DNA of 64,000 nt from Peribacillus saganii (GTDB lineage: Bacteria; Bacillota; Bacilli; Bacillales; DSM-1321): positions 1-64,000 of the forward strand of contig NZ_QVTE01000017.1 of NCBI RefSeq assembly GCF_003429095.1, written 5' to 3'. The notes beneath the pieces are model-generated. The model had not been told where the DNA came from and searched no databases. It was given only the letters and a program-made list of their open reading frames with translations. This document shows positions 1 through 9,024 of this stretch, one piece after another; within the stretch, counting starts at the first letter, position 1; each line of letters starts with the position of its first letter. A program made the translations under genes and the position numbers.

Positions 1-266
1 ATCAAAAAGTGGTGACGAGGCATATTTGGCAGGATTATGTAGAGGAAACAGATCATTTGCGACACCACAAGGATGTAAAACCAATTTATGCGAAACGGAA
101 AGAAACGATAGAACGCGTATTCGCAGATGCAAAAGAAAAGCATGGCATGCGCCTGCCAACGTTAAGGGGACTTAAAAAATTGTCGATGCAGGCGATGCTT
201 ACTTTCGCTGCCATGAATTTGAAGAAGATGGCAAACTGGACATGGCAAGGTCCAGAAATGGCCTAA
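1..266 (+). CDS. IS1182-family transposase, C-terminal fragment (cut by window edge)
   Basis: The reading frame is open to the left edge, so the gene begins outside the window. The visible ~87 residues contain the motif run ending in ERVFADAKEKHGMR and LRGLKKLSMQAMLTFAAMNL, typical of the C-terminus of DDE transposases of the IS1182 group, including the catalytic-region glutamate context (ETIERVF). It stops at TAA 264-266. Whether the element is intact cannot be judged from here. The hairpin at 328-365 may be its terminator or lie near its right end. Confidence 0.85.
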   Translation, partial: QKVVTRHIWQDYVEETDHLRHHKDVKPIYAKRKETIERVFADAKEKHGMRLPTLRGLKKLSMQAMLTFAAMNLKKMANWTWQGPEMA

Positions 267-327
267 TTAATAAGGCTAAGTGAGGTCCATTCACACTCAA
301 AATAAGCAAAAAAAGAAATAATCACTA

Positions 328-365
328 AAAAGGGGTTCGGAATGAGACCATTCCGAACCCCTTTT
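328..365. terminator. Perfect 17-bp hairpin, probable bidirectional terminator or IS end
   Basis: A 17-bp perfect inverted repeat (AAAAGGGGTTCGGAATG, 4-nt loop). It carries T-rich flanks on both strands, so it could end the transposase on the plus strand and the LysM peptidase on the minus strand. A second small hairpin (GAGGCAAT, 379-396) lies between it and the peptidase stop codon. Confidence 0.75.
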
Positions 366-411
366 GTCGACAATCTGAGAGGCAATTTATTGCCTCCGAC
401 TGTATGTTAAC

Positions 412-1482
412 TTATAGTTTGGCTTGCCAATACCGCAGGTGATCGTAAGGGTTGATAGCCTTCCATTTGCTATCATATAACCCAAAATGCAAGTGGGAAA
501 CAAATTTTCCTGTTGTTCCTTCAGGGCCGTACCCGCTATCTCCAACATACCCTATCACTTGTCCCTTACTCAGTTTCTTGCCGATCCCAACACCGGGTGC
601 ATATTTGCTTAAATGTGCATAATACAAATGATACCCCTCTGGCGATTTAACTGATATTCTCCAGCCGCCAAGCTGGCTCCAGCCGAAGTTTACGATTGTT
701 CCGCCAGTTGCAGAGTAAACAGCTGTTCCCTTCGGAGCTATGATATCCGTTCCTTCATGTGTGCGAGTCCTCCCAAATTGGCGGGATGCTCCCCATGTGT
801 CACCAAATGGAGTATAACTTTCTTTCGCTAGTGGAAAAACAGCATCAGCTAAAAATGCAGGAGTCTTTGGCGGTGGAATTGCTCCTTCTGTTATTTTTAA
901 TTCTTGCCCTATATACAAAACATCAGTGTTAAGTCCGTTTAGATATTTTATTTCAACAACCGATACTCCATATTTATTTGCAATAATCCATAATGTATCA
1001 CCCGATTGAACTTTGTGGATTGTCGCAAGCTGTGTGGAACTTGGCGGCAGGAAACCTGTTTGCGAGGGAATCAAAAGCTGTTGACCTTTTTTAATAGAAT
1101 TTGTATTTAATTTATTTAAAGTCCTTATCGCATCAACAGTTGTGTTTCTCGCTTTTGCTATAGAAAACAAGCTGTCCCCTGACTTAACAGTATAGGTAAT
1201 TGAACTTTGGTCAGTTTCAATATGTACATTTGCTGGTTTGGCAGTACTTTGTGGAGCGCCAGGAGATACTATCAACACTTGCCCAACCTGAATCTTATCA
1301 GCCTTTAATCTGTTCCATTGCTTCAATTTAGGAATCGTAGTCTTAAACTTGGTTGAGACCTTCCAAAGAGTATCCCCAGGTTGAACTTTGTATTGAAGAG
1401 CTTGCGCTTCGGCATTTGCTCCAAAACTTGCGCAGAAGATGGTAGTAGCCAAAGTTAATGATAAAACCCAGTGCTTTTTCAT
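412..1482 (-). CDS. Secreted LysM-repeat M23 (LytM-type) peptidoglycan endopeptidase
   Basis: Predicted cell-wall hydrolase of 356 aa. An N-terminal signal peptide (MKKHWVLSLTLATTIF...) is followed by three LysM peptidoglycan-binding repeats (about residues 29-74, 95-140, 154-199) and an M23 metallopeptidase domain. The zinc-site motifs are HEGTD and HLHFG, with YYAH between them. The start at 1482 was chosen because GGGGG lies just upstream on the minus strand; the longer frame adds a non-signal-like leader. The M23 domain and the C-terminal NPYDHLRYW tail closely resemble those of the LytH-like protein at 57970, suggesting shared specificity for the stem peptide (inference). Confidence 0.85.
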   Translation of the reverse strand: MKKHWVLSLTLATTIFCASFGANAEAQALQYKVQPGDTLWKVSTKFKTTIPKLKQWNRLKADKIQVGQVLIVSPGAPQSTAKPANVHIETDQSSITYTVKSGDSLFSIAKARNTTVDAIRTLNKLNTNSIKKGQQLLIPSQTGFLPPSSTQLATIHKVQSGDTLWIIANKYGVSVVEIKYLNGLNTDVLYIGQELKITEGAIPPPKTPAFLADAVFPLAKESYTPFGDTWGASRQFGRTRTHEGTDIIAPKGTAVYSATGGTIVNFGWSQLGGWRISVKSPEGYHLYYAHLSKYAPGVGIGKKLSKGQVIGYVGDSGYGPEGTTGKFVSHLHFGLYDSKWKAINPYDHLRYWQAKL

Positions 1483-1793
1483 GATGTTTTTTCCCCCGTA
1501 AATATCTGTTATCTTCGTCATTATGATTCTCTTTTTCTATCGACTGAAGAAAACAACTATTTACTGGAAAATATTCCAATATGGATGGAAGGCAGTTATT
1601 TAGTTCCTGCATTTCTGCCAGGTGTATCTGTTAACATTACAATCGTATATACAATACAAGTTGAAATGCAGCAGAAATGGTCAATAATGGCACCCACTAC
1701 GATCTGACCCGAAATTGAAAATGACTTATGAATACTTTTCACCTTTACTTATTAGTTCGCCAGCAGTATGATTAATTAGAAAATTTCATTTTT
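1483..1793. other. Intergenic stretch upstream of the thiamine operon
   Basis: Promoter space between the divergent LysM peptidase and the thiamine operon. An open frame on the plus strand (1471-1707) overlaps the peptidase start and shows no ribosome binding site or recognisable family, so it is not called. No clear promoter pair could be fixed by eye. Confidence 0.4.
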
Positions 1794-1891
1794 TACTACT
1801 AGGGGTGCCCTTATCAGGGGCTGAGAGAAAAACGTACCGTTTATCAACCCTTCGGACCTGATCTGGGTGATGCCAGCGTAGGAAAGTAGTG
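1794..1891 (+). promoter_or_regulatory. TPP (THI-box) riboswitch aptamer
   Basis: Contains the diagnostic THI elements: GGGGTGCCC, CAGGGGCTGAGA, ACCCTTCGGACCTGATCTGGGTGATGCC-type core (1848-1875) and a closing helix between TACTA (about 1796) and TAGTA (about 1888). Known to bind thiamine pyrophosphate and repress downstream genes. It precedes a terminator at 1925-1952 and the SDR-thiM-thiD-thiE operon. Confidence 0.97.
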
Positions 1892-1924
1892 ACGGGAAAT
1901 AGAATTATTCCTCTACATACTTTG

Positions 1925-1952
1925 CCAGGTCCACTTATGGGTCTGGTTTTTT
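1925..1952 (+). terminator. Riboswitch expression-platform terminator
   Basis: An 8-bp stem (CCAGGTCC / GGGTCTGG, two G-U pairs, 6-nt loop) is followed by TTTTTT. It lies between the TPP aptamer and the first gene, consistent with ligand-induced transcription termination. Confidence 0.8.
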
Positions 1953-1974
1953 CTATTTTAGGAGGTTAATAGTT

Positions 1975-2736
1975 ATGAGGTTAAATGAACAAGTTGTACT
2001 GGTGACAGGAGGCAGCCGTGGCTTGGGCAGCGAAACGGCTAAGGCTTTTGCAAGAGAGGGAGCAAAAGTGGTCATTAACTATTTTAATAGTGAGGCAAAA
2101 GCCTTGGAGCTGAAGAGCCTAATTGGTGAGAATGCGATTGCGATTCAGGCCGATGTCCGCGATATTGAGCAAGTTCAAGCAATGTTCAGGGAAGCAAAGG
2201 CCCATTTTGGAAAACCTATTACTACTGTAATCAACAATGCCCTTGTAAATTTCCGGTTCGATCCAGTTACAAAAAAGGATGCATCGGAGATTTCATGGGA
2301 GGATTTCAATGTACAGCTGGAAAGTGCTGTAAGAGGGTCGCTAAATACTATACAGGCGGGACTTCCAGGCTTTAAGGAAGCTGAATTTGGACGAATTATT
2401 AACATTGGAACAAATCTGTTTCAAAACCCTGTTGTAGCCTACCACGACTACACAACCAGCAAAGCTGCTCTTTTAGGCTTTACACGTAATATGGCCAATG
2501 AATTAGGGCAATATGGCATTACCGTTAACATGGTTTCCGGCGGCCTGCTAAAAATGACAGATGCAAGCTCCGCGACATCTGCGGAGGTCTTTCAATTGAT
2601 AGAGTCATCAACACCGCTACGGAAAGTAACAGACCCATCGGAAGTGGCAGATGCCATTATTTTCTTTGCTTCACCATGGGGAAGGGCAGTGACTGGGCAG
2701 AACCTGGTGGTAGACGGCGGACTAGTCATGGACTAA
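1975..2736 (+). CDS. Short-chain dehydrogenase/reductase in the thiamine operon
   Basis: An SDR of 253 aa with the cofactor motif TGGSRGLG near residues 11-18 and the catalytic YxxxK (YTTSK) near residue 160, plus the C-terminal VDGG motif. The closest general annotation is a 3-oxoacyl-ACP reductase (FabG-like). Its place directly behind a TPP riboswitch and 15 nt ahead of thiM implies a role linked to thiamine or precursor salvage, but the substrate is unknown. AGGAGG lies 8 nt before the ATG. The conserved SDR asparagine-alanine (NNAL) is present; the usual catalytic serine position could not be assigned confidently by eye. Confidence 0.85.
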   Translation: MRLNEQVVLVTGGSRGLGSETAKAFAREGAKVVINYFNSEAKALELKSLIGENAIAIQADVRDIEQVQAMFREAKAHFGKPITTVINNALVNFRFDPVTKKDASEISWEDFNVQLESAVRGSLNTIQAGLPGFKEAEFGRIINIGTNLFQNPVVAYHDYTTSKAALLGFTRNMANELGQYGITVNMVSGGLLKMTDASSATSAEVFQLIESSTPLRKVTDPSEVADAIIFFASPWGRAVTGQNLVVDGGLVMD

Positions 2737-2751
2737 TAAGGGGGATATAAG

Positions 2752-3558
2752 ATGGATAAGGTATTGATTGGCCAAGCATTAGAAAGAGTAAGGGAAGTAA
2801 ATCCGCTTGTGCATAATATTACGAATGTAGTTGTTACTAATTTTACCGCGAACGGATTGCTTTCATTTGGCGCATCGCCTGTTATGGCTTACGCAGAAGA
2901 GGAAGTAGCCGAGATGGCAAGCATTGCCGGTGCTCTCGTTTTAAATATCGGAACATTGAACTCCGATGTAGTGGAATCGATGATCATCGCCGGTAAAGCG
3001 GCGAACAAAAATGGAGTGTCAGTCATTTTTGATCCGGTCGGGGCGGGAGCGACAGCTTATCGGACCGAAACCGCTCAAAGAATCATCAATGAAGTAAATA
3101 TCGCTGTAATAAGAGGCAACGCAGCAGAAATTGCAAACGTAGCCGGTGAGCAGGGCCAAATCAAGGGTGTTGATGCAGGAGATATGCAAGGAGACTTTGC
3201 AGAGCTTGCAGCAGCAACGGCTAAGAAATTCAAAACAGTGGTCGTGATTACAGGAAAAGAGGATATTGTCTCTAATGGCGATGCAACCTTTGTTGTGAGC
3301 AATGGGCACCCAATTCTTACAAAAGTCACGGGAACCGGCTGTCTGTTGACATCAGTCATCGGAGCTTTTGCCGCAGTTGAAAAGGATGCGGTTTTGGCTT
3401 CTGTTGCGGCATTAATTTCCTATGGAGTCGCTGCAGAAATAGCGGCGCAAAAAACGGCTGAACTTGGACCAGGGAGTTTTCAGATTGAATTTCTGAACCA
3501 ATTATCCCACGTTACCATTGAAAATTTAGAACAGTATGGATCTTTTAGAAAACTATAA
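2752..3558 (+). CDS. thiM: Hydroxyethylthiazole kinase
   Basis: Phosphorylates 4-methyl-5-(2-hydroxyethyl)thiazole in thiamine salvage. At 268 aa it has full family length, with the N-terminal [11 protein letters not shown] motif, the PVG(A) substrate-loop region (FDPVGAGA) and the ribokinase-like VTGTGCLL anion-hole motif holding the catalytic cysteine region. The start follows GGGGGAT. It is second in the TPP-controlled operon. Confidence 0.96.
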   Translation: MDKVLIGQALERVREVNPLVHNITNVVVTNFTANGLLSFGASPVMAYAEEEVAEMASIAGALVLNIGTLNSDVVESMIIAGKAANKNGVSVIFDPVGAGATAYRTETAQRIINEVNIAVIRGNAAEIANVAGEQGQIKGVDAGDMQGDFAELAAATAKKFKTVVVITGKEDIVSNGDATFVVSNGHPILTKVTGTGCLLTSVIGAFAAVEKDAVLASVAALISYGVAAEIAAQKTAELGPGSFQIEFLNQLSHVTIENLEQYGSFRKL

Positions 3559-3632
3559 GGAAGTGTGATACGGATATCCAATATGACGAGGGATACCCTT
3601 TTGTCAGAAGTATGAGAGGAGCGGAAACAACC

Positions 3633-4439
3633 ATGAAAAAAGCTTTAACAATTGCTGGTTCCGACAGTGGGGGCGGTGCAGGAATCCAGGCAGATATCAA
3701 GACGTTTCAAGAGCTTGAAGTGTTTGGCATGTCAGCCATTACGGCAGTGACGGCTCAAAATACGCTAGGCGTCCAGGCAGTATACCCAATGACAGCCGAA
3801 GCAGTTGCTAATCAGATAGAATCGATTGGTGAAGACATGGGAACAGATGCCGTTAAAACCGGGATGCTGTTTAATGCGGAGATCATTGAAGCAGTTTCAG
3901 GGAAAATAAAACAATACCAGTGGGGAAATGTCGTTGTCGATCCCGTTATGATTGCAAAAGGAGGGGCATCCTTGCTTCAGAACGAGGCCGTATATGCTTT
4001 AAAAAAATATTTACTGCCTCTTGCGATGATAATTACGCCGAATATACCTGAAGCAGAAGTATTGACAGAAATGCGAATCCAAACTGACGAGGATAAAAAA
4101 GAAGCTGCTAAAAAGCTTTTAGAGCTTGGAGTCAAGAATGTTGTGATTAAAGGCGGCCATGATGAGGATCCAAGCGAATCGATTGATCTGCTCTATACAG
4201 GCACTGATTTCTTTACGTTCAGGAGCAGGAGGATCAATACAAAAAACACCCACGGAACTGGATGCACCTTCTCTGCTGCTGTTGCTGCGGAACTGGCAAA
4301 AGGAAGCAATATTCATGAAGCGGTTTCAAAAGGGAAAGATTTTATCCAGGCGGCTATAGAAGACCAACTTTCGATTGGGCGGGGACATGGTCCAACGAAT
4401 CACGGGGCCTATAGAAGATTGAGTGCCTTGAAGGAGTAA
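3633..4439 (+). CDS. thiD: Hydroxymethylpyrimidine/phosphomethylpyrimidine kinase
   Basis: Phosphorylates HMP and HMP-phosphate to give the pyrimidine half of thiamine. The 268-aa protein begins [17 protein letters not shown], the ThiD signature, and has the C-terminal [11 protein letters not shown] anion-hole motif. The start at 3633 was preferred to an upstream in-frame ATG (3612) because family members begin at this motif and GAGGAG precedes it. It is third in the operon after a 74-nt gap that contains a small imperfect hairpin. Confidence 0.94.
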   Translation: MKKALTIAGSDSGGGAGIQADIKTFQELEVFGMSAITAVTAQNTLGVQAVYPMTAEAVANQIESIGEDMGTDAVKTGMLFNAEIIEAVSGKIKQYQWGNVVVDPVMIAKGGASLLQNEAVYALKKYLLPLAMIITPNIPEAEVLTEMRIQTDEDKKEAAKKLLELGVKNVVIKGGHDEDPSESIDLLYTGTDFFTFRSRRINTKNTHGTGCTFSAAVAAELAKGSNIHEAVSKGKDFIQAAIEDQLSIGRGHGPTNHGAYRRLSALKE

Positions 4440-4447
4440 ATAGGAAC

Positions 4448-5110
4448 ATGGCGAGAATCAGCAAGGAAAATTTAAAAGATGCATTAAAAGTTTATTTTAT
4501 AATGGGAAGTGTGAATTGTACGATTCACCCAACTGAGGTGCTGAGACAGGCAATAGCAGGCGGTATTACAATGTTTCAATTTCGTGAAAAGGGAAAAGGC
4601 GCTTTAATAGGGGATGAAAAGTACAAGCTTGCTAAGGAATTGCAATGGATATGCCGGGACAATCAAATTCCATTCCTGGTTAATGATGATATCGAACTGG
4701 CAATGGCCCTTGATGCCGATGGTGTTCATATTGGCCAGGAGGATGAGCCTGCCGAATATGTGCGGAAGCAGATCGGCGATAAAATTCTCGGTATATCTGT
4801 CCATTCATACGAGGAAGCCACTGCAGCGATTCAGTCTGGTGCCGATTATTTTGGCATTGGACCGATTTTTCTGACTGAAACCAAGGAAGACGCCAAGCCT
4901 GTTCAGGGAACGACTGTAATCCAAGAATTCCGTGCCAATGGAATTACCATGCCGATCGTTGGAATTGGCGGGATAACACCAGAAAATGCCGCAATTGTCA
5001 TCAGCGCAGGTGCCGACGGTGTTTCCGTGATTACGGCAATAAGCAAGGCTGCATCCATACCTGATGCTGTAATTGAATTGAAGAAAAGTGTATTCTCTGT
5101 GAAGAATTAA
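4448..5110 (+). CDS. thiE: Thiamine-phosphate synthase
   Basis: Joins HMP-PP and thiazole phosphate to thiamine phosphate. A TIM-barrel protein of 220 aa with FQFREKG, the VNDD and DGVHIGQED substrate motifs, GIGPIF and the terminal phosphate-binding VGIGGI and [10 protein letters not shown] stretches. It follows thiD by 8 nt and ends the operon. Together with thiM and thiD it makes a salvage set; no de novo genes (thiC, thiG) are in the window. Confidence 0.95.
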   Translation: MARISKENLKDALKVYFIMGSVNCTIHPTEVLRQAIAGGITMFQFREKGKGALIGDEKYKLAKELQWICRDNQIPFLVNDDIELAMALDADGVHIGQEDEPAEYVRKQIGDKILGISVHSYEEATAAIQSGADYFGIGPIFLTETKEDAKPVQGTTVIQEFRANGITMPIVGIGGITPENAAIVISAGADGVSVITAISKAASIPDAVIELKKSVFSVKN

Positions 5111-5112
5111 TA

Positions 5113-5215
5113 TATCGTGAGGATGGGAATCGATTTCGCGAAAGGAAAATAAATTTCGTGGAAATGGGGCTCGATTCCGTGAAGAAAAAAATAATTCCGT
5201 GAAAATGGGCCCAAC
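5113..5215. repeat. Degenerate tandem ATTYCGYGAAA repeats
   Basis: Four imperfect copies of a short motif (GATTTCGCGAAAG, AAATTTCGTGGAAAT, GATTCCGTGAAG, AATTCCGTGAAAA) follow one another between thiE and the convergent ABC permease. A looser set (TTGCGGAAAA, TTCCGGAAAAA, TTCACGGAAATA) lies at 31790-31862. No clear terminator hairpin follows thiE, so this A/T-rich array may stand in that place. Function unknown. Confidence 0.5.
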
Positions 5216-5267
5216 TCATCCTCAGTATAGTAAAAAATCGATGAAGATTTAGCGGTAACGTTGTCCT

Positions 5268-6110
5268 TTAATGTATTTGGCTTTCAAACAGAGAATTGCG
5301 GTCGTTTAATTTTGTGATGATCTTAAGCAGGAGTGCATTTCCCAGCAGGAATCCACCTCCGATTAGTAACAAAATAAAAGGGCTGAGAAAGAATAGTCCT
5401 GTCACCTGGCTGATAAGGATACCTACAATCGGAAGAATCATAATCCCGCCAAACTGCTGGGCTTCCTGGAATGACTTTACCTTCGAAGAGACCAGAACAT
5501 TTAAAAGAATATTAAACAGCACCAAGGCTGGGATCACCCAAAATATCAGGATTAGCCAGGTGGTATTCAAAAACAAGATCTGTTTAAAAAAAGGGTAGGT
5601 TATCAGATTGATGACAATGAAATTTAATAGAAAGGAACTGAATACAATCAATAGTGTTGGAATCAGAGAAGCAAGTACCTTACCTATAAACAGGTCCTTT
5701 ACAGATAAAGGTGAGAACAATAGGCTTTCAAGAGTCTTTCGTTCCTTTTCCCCTGCAAAGCTGTTGGATGAGGTGACCATTGAATTAACGATGGCCGCCA
5801 TTAGGAAAAACGGTGTAAGCATGAAATTTAAAAAGAAATACACTACTTGCTCACCAATTGTCGGAAGGGCTGCCAGAGTGGTTCGGGTTTCTTCAATTGA
5901 AAAGTTTTTTATTACCTGTTCAATTGGTTTTTTCAAGTCCTCTGATGAATGGTTTAGAAGCTCAGTATGCAGCCCAATATAAGTGAATGCAGCCGGAAAA
6001 AAGATGCAGAGAAAGACTGCAAGGATAACCATCGGCATCCAGATTTTTTTGGATGCAAATGTCGCTCTAATATCCTTTTCCGCAATAGCTGTAATTGTCG
6101 TCTTATTCAT
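5268..6110 (-). CDS. ABC-2 type transporter permease (NatB-like)
   Basis: Membrane subunit of an ABC exporter, 280 aa, with about six hydrophobic segments, a large extracellular region after the first and the typical AGEKERKTLESLLFSPLSVKDLFIGK coupling region. The start at 6110 has GGAGGT 7 nt upstream and overlaps the ATPase gene by 8 nt, so the two are translationally coupled. NatAB-type systems export Na+ or take part in stress resistance in Bacillus, but the substrate here is unknown. Confidence 0.8.
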   Translation of the reverse strand: MNKTTITAIAEKDIRATFASKKIWMPMVILAVFLCIFFPAAFTYIGLHTELLNHSSEDLKKPIEQVIKNFSIEETRTTLAALPTIGEQVVYFFLNFMLTPFFLMAAIVNSMVTSSNSFAGEKERKTLESLLFSPLSVKDLFIGKVLASLIPTLLIVFSSFLLNFIVINLITYPFFKQILFLNTTWLILIFWVIPALVLFNILLNVLVSSKVKSFQEAQQFGGIMILPIVGILISQVTGLFFLSPFILLLIGGGFLLGNALLLKIITKLNDRNSLFESQIH

Positions 6111-7014
6111 GGTCAATACCTCCAATCTTAAAATAGATTGATTCCAGACTCCTGTTAATAATTACGCTCGAGTGTACCCAAGAGTCATTAAGGATTTGCC
6201 TTAGCAATGGGGCTATCTCATCTTTTGAATCCAGCAGGAATTCAAGTTTATTTGTTCCTTTTACCTCATAAGCGAAACCATTATAATGGCTGCCCTCCTG
6301 CGGCCTTAATCCGGTTTCTACAAGTAGTCTGACATCAGTTAAATATTTATCTTCAAGCTCTCGCAGAATCCCTTTTTCTATAATTCTTCCCTCCTTTAAA
6401 AAGAGGTAGGAATCACATAAATCCTCCAGTTGATGGAGCACGTGGGAACAAATAAGGATGGTGACTTTTTCTTCCTCATTTACCTTGTGCAAATAGTGAA
6501 TAACTGAGCTTATGCCTTCTGGGTCCAACCCGTTGGTCGGTTCATCAAGAAAGAGTATCTTTGGTTTATGCAGCAAAGCTTTTGCCAGCGAAATTCTTTT
6601 CTTCATACCTGTGGAAAACAATCCTACTAGCTGGTCTTTAAACGGGAGCATTTCAAACTGCTCCAGCAGCTGGGTTATTCTTTTAGGGTCATATGCATTA
6701 TAAATTTTTGAATAGAATACGAGATTATCCCAGGCGCTCATATCATGGTAAAGCGAGGCGCTTTCCGTTACAATGCCTGCTCTCTTTCTGATTTCATCTC
6801 CATCTTTGCGGGGGTCTAGCCCCATCACCTTCATATCTCCGTCCGTGGCGTTTATAACACCGTTAAGCAGGCGGATAATCGTTGTTTTTCCAGCTCCGTT
6901 CGGGCCAAGCAGGCCATTGATGCTTCCTTCCTTAATGCTAAAAGAAACGTCCTTTAAAATAGGCTTTCTGTTAAATTCCTTTTGTATATTTTCCACTTCA
7001 ATTATGTTGGCCAT
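6103..7014 (-). CDS. ABC transporter ATP-binding protein (NatA-like)
   Basis: Nucleotide-binding subunit for the permease at 5268, 303 aa. Walker A is GPNGAGKTT; the signature is degenerate (FSTGMKKRISLAKALL) as is usual in ABC-2 exporters; Walker B is KILFLDEPTNGLDPEG, and the switch histidine is in ICSHVL. The start at 7014 is preceded by AGAGGTG on the minus strand; the longer frame adds 22 residues not typical for the family. Confidence 0.88.
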   Translation of the reverse strand: MANIIEVENIQKEFNRKPILKDVSFSIKEGSINGLLGPNGAGKTTIIRLLNGVINATDGDMKVMGLDPRKDGDEIRKRAGIVTESASLYHDMSAWDNLVFYSKIYNAYDPKRITQLLEQFEMLPFKDQLVGLFSTGMKKRISLAKALLHKPKILFLDEPTNGLDPEGISSVIHYLHKVNEEEKVTILICSHVLHQLEDLCDSYLFLKEGRIIEKGILRELEDKYLTDVRLLVETGLRPQEGSHYNGFAYEVKGTNKLEFLLDSKDEIAPLLRQILNDSWVHSSVIINRSLESIYFKIGGIDHE

Positions 7015-7108
7015 ATTGGCACCTCTTTTTTTGCCAGGTTTAATTATATGTATGACGGTTAATGAAACCAATTCGTTCACCGCCCAGGAAAAATTTCCTT
7101 GTATGTAT

Positions 7109-7138
7109 AAAAGCTGCCAAATACTCGGCAGCCTTTTT
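7109..7138 (-). terminator. Terminator between GNAT gene and ABC operon
   Basis: Stem GGCTGCC / GGCAGC with an 8-nt loop; on the minus strand it is followed by TTTTATA, and on the plus strand by CTTTTTGCTTTT. It separates the acetyltransferase (7150) from the ABC exporter operon. Confidence 0.7.
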
Positions 7139-7149
7139 GCTTTTCTGTA

Positions 7150-7650
7150 TTAGGAAATTCGTTTTCCGAGGATATCCAGATCTCTTTCAACGCCATCAAG
7201 CTCGGCGATACGAGGAAGGTGGGCCCACGTTTCAAACCCAAATGCCTCAAACAGTTTTAGGCTTGGCCGGTTATGGTGAAAAATAAATCCAAGTATAGTT
7301 TTGATTCCAAGTTCAGGTGCACTTTCGATTGCTTTTGAAAGGGCGGACCGGCCAAGGCCTTGTCCCCTAAAGGCTTCATCAAGGTAAATGCTGATTTCTG
7401 CTGTCGCCTGATAGGCAGGCCTTCCGTAAAAAGATTGGAAGCTTAACCATCCAGCAATTTTTTCATCTTTAGTAATGACCCATAAAGGACGAGTTTCCGC
7501 ACTGTGTTCATTAAACCAGCCTAATCGATCCTTAACAGATACAGGTTCTGTATCAGCCGTTACCATTCTGGAGGCAACCGTGCTGTTATAAATTTCAATA
7601 ATTTTTGGAAGATCATTATATTTTGCGTCTCTGAAGATTACATTTTCCAT
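7150..7650 (-). CDS. GNAT acetyltransferase, phosphinothricin acetyltransferase-like
   Basis: A protein of 166 aa with the GNAT fold. The N-terminal FRDAKYNDLPKIIEIYN and the acetyl-CoA loop EAFRGQGLGRSAL (R/Q-x-x-G-x-G/A) are clear, and the overall pattern resembles the Pat/Bar subfamily. The substrate is not known; many chromosomal members act on methionine sulfone or similar analogues. The start was set at 7650, where GGGAG precedes ATG on the minus strand; the longer frame adds 12 residues. Confidence 0.8.
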   Translation of the reverse strand: MENVIFRDAKYNDLPKIIEIYNSTVASRMVTADTEPVSVKDRLGWFNEHSAETRPLWVITKDEKIAGWLSFQSFYGRPAYQATAEISIYLDEAFRGQGLGRSALSKAIESAPELGIKTILGFIFHHNRPSLKLFEAFGFETWAHLPRIAELDGVERDLDILGKRIS

Positions 7651-7867
7651 CTGATTGTCTCCCTGCTGATTAAGCTTTTTCTTCATATTTTACACTCAAC
7701 CAGCATGTGTTTCTATATAATGTTGTATTAAGCTTTACTTGCACTAGTTTAATAGGCTGACACTCTTCCCCGTGCCAGTTCTCTACAGCCTGTTCCTTCC
7801 AAAAGGCAAAAAACAATGGAGAAAAAAGTGGTTACCACACAGGCTGGTCAATGTAATAGACAACAAA

Positions 7868-7906
7868 CAAAATCTCTGCCCACAACTTAGGGCAGAGATT
7901 TTTAAT
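7868..7906 (-). terminator. Terminator of the YczE-family gene
   Basis: An 11-bp perfect stem (AATCTCTGCCC, 8-nt loop) lies downstream of the minus-strand gene at 7942 and is followed on that strand by TTTTGTTTG. The 290-bp gap around it (7651-7941) shows no gene. Confidence 0.7.
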
Positions 7907-7941
7907 TACGGCAATATGGATTTTGATAATCTTCAATTTAT

Positions 7942-8625
7942 TCAAAGTGCTTTTTTCTGAAGCTGAGGATCCCGCATTTTAGGCTGATTTATTACTTGTT
8001 TAAAAAACGCTAAAGATCTCTGAAAGATAGGACTTTGAATAAAGGTATAAATGAAAGAAACAACGAATACCGGTCCTCCGATGAAAAATCCGATTAGCAA
8101 TACGATGCTTTCCACGAGAATACGCGCTTTGCTGACTGATAATCCAGTTGTATCAGAAATAGAAAGCATGAAACCGTCACGCGGTCCGGCTCCAAGTCCT
8201 GCCGCTACATACATGCCTCCGCCTATCCCGGTAAGTATAATGCCGCTTAAAATAATCAGATAGTCAACCCAAGTATGAGTGGCTGTAGGCAAAAAGTCGA
8301 GCCATAAATAAAAATCCATAAACGGACCGATCAGTGCTGCGTTCAAAAAAGTTCCAATACTGATATATTGGCGCGCCTTTGTCCAGGAAATAGTAAGCAG
8401 AACCAATCCGCATAGTACCGACCATGATCCAATCGTAAGTCCAAACTGTTCAAAAAGGCCGACATTCAGCACATCCCATGGATGAAGTCCCAAATGTTTA
8501 ACTTTGACCGTAATAGCAGCTCCCAATGCAAAAATCATCAGACCAGCAAAAAACAGGATAATTCGTATGTATCGTCTCAAAACAGGTCTCTCCCTTTGAT
8601 ATACTTCCTGAAATAAAGTGTTCAT
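7942..8625 (-). CDS. YczE/YyaS/YitT-family integral membrane protein
   Basis: About 227 aa with five or more hydrophobic segments and the family motifs GLHPWDVLNVGL and GLGAGPRDGFM. In Bacillus, YczE affects membrane properties and lipopeptide production; here the function is unknown. The start is uncertain. The ATG at 8625 lacks a good ribosome site, whereas an internal TTG (8578-8580 region, giving MRRYIRIILFF...) follows GGGAGAG at proper spacing and would make a length nearer B. subtilis YczE. Confidence 0.8.
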   Translation of the reverse strand: MNTLFQEVYQRERPVLRRYIRIILFFAGLMIFALGAAITVKVKHLGLHPWDVLNVGLFEQFGLTIGSWSVLCGLVLLTISWTKARQYISIGTFLNAALIGPFMDFYLWLDFLPTATHTWVDYLIILSGIILTGIGGGMYVAAGLGAGPRDGFMLSISDTTGLSVSKARILVESIVLLIGFFIGGPVFVVSFIYTFIQSPIFQRSLAFFKQVINQPKMRDPQLQKKAL

Positions 8626-9018
8626 TTTTTGATTATTTAAATAATATACTCCTCAATGTAAGAAAATGCCATAGGAAAACTGGTTTTATATACTTGGTTG
8701 TCCGGACGGTACCCACAGTAAATACGGATATTATAAAAGATAATCAGTATCAACGTTGGTGGATGGAATTTTCAAAATCACATAAAAAGTGAAAAGCCCC
8801 TTAAGTTTTCTTTCCCTCGGATCATCGGAATAATTGGTTCGAAACAAATAGCTCCCAACACCATATCATCCAGTGAATCAAAATCTTCTCTCCTCATTGT
8901 TAACAACAAATTGTGGTAACTCCTACTTCACTATTATACTGTGGGATTTAAACAGTAATATTAAAAATTGCCATAGAAAAGAGCTATCCCTTTATCTTTA
9001 AATGAAGGAATAGCTCTA
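8626..9018. other. Intergenic region with acetyltransferase terminator
   Basis: A 400-bp gap. A minus-strand frame of 39 codons (8778-8897, starting MRREDFDSLDDM) follows a weak ribosome site and matches no family I know. At 8980-9017 an inverted repeat (AGAGCTAT...ATAGCTCT) is the likely terminator of the minus-strand acetyltransferase gene. Confidence 0.45.
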
Positions 9019-9024
9019 CCTTAA

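Noticed and set aside
1471-1707. 78-codon plus-strand frame upstream of the TPP riboswitch
   Set aside because: Overlaps the peptidase start, has no ribosome site and no recognisable motif.
8778-8897. 39-codon minus-strand frame MRREDFDSLDDM...
   Set aside because: Short, weak ribosome site and no known family; kept only as a note in the intergenic entry.
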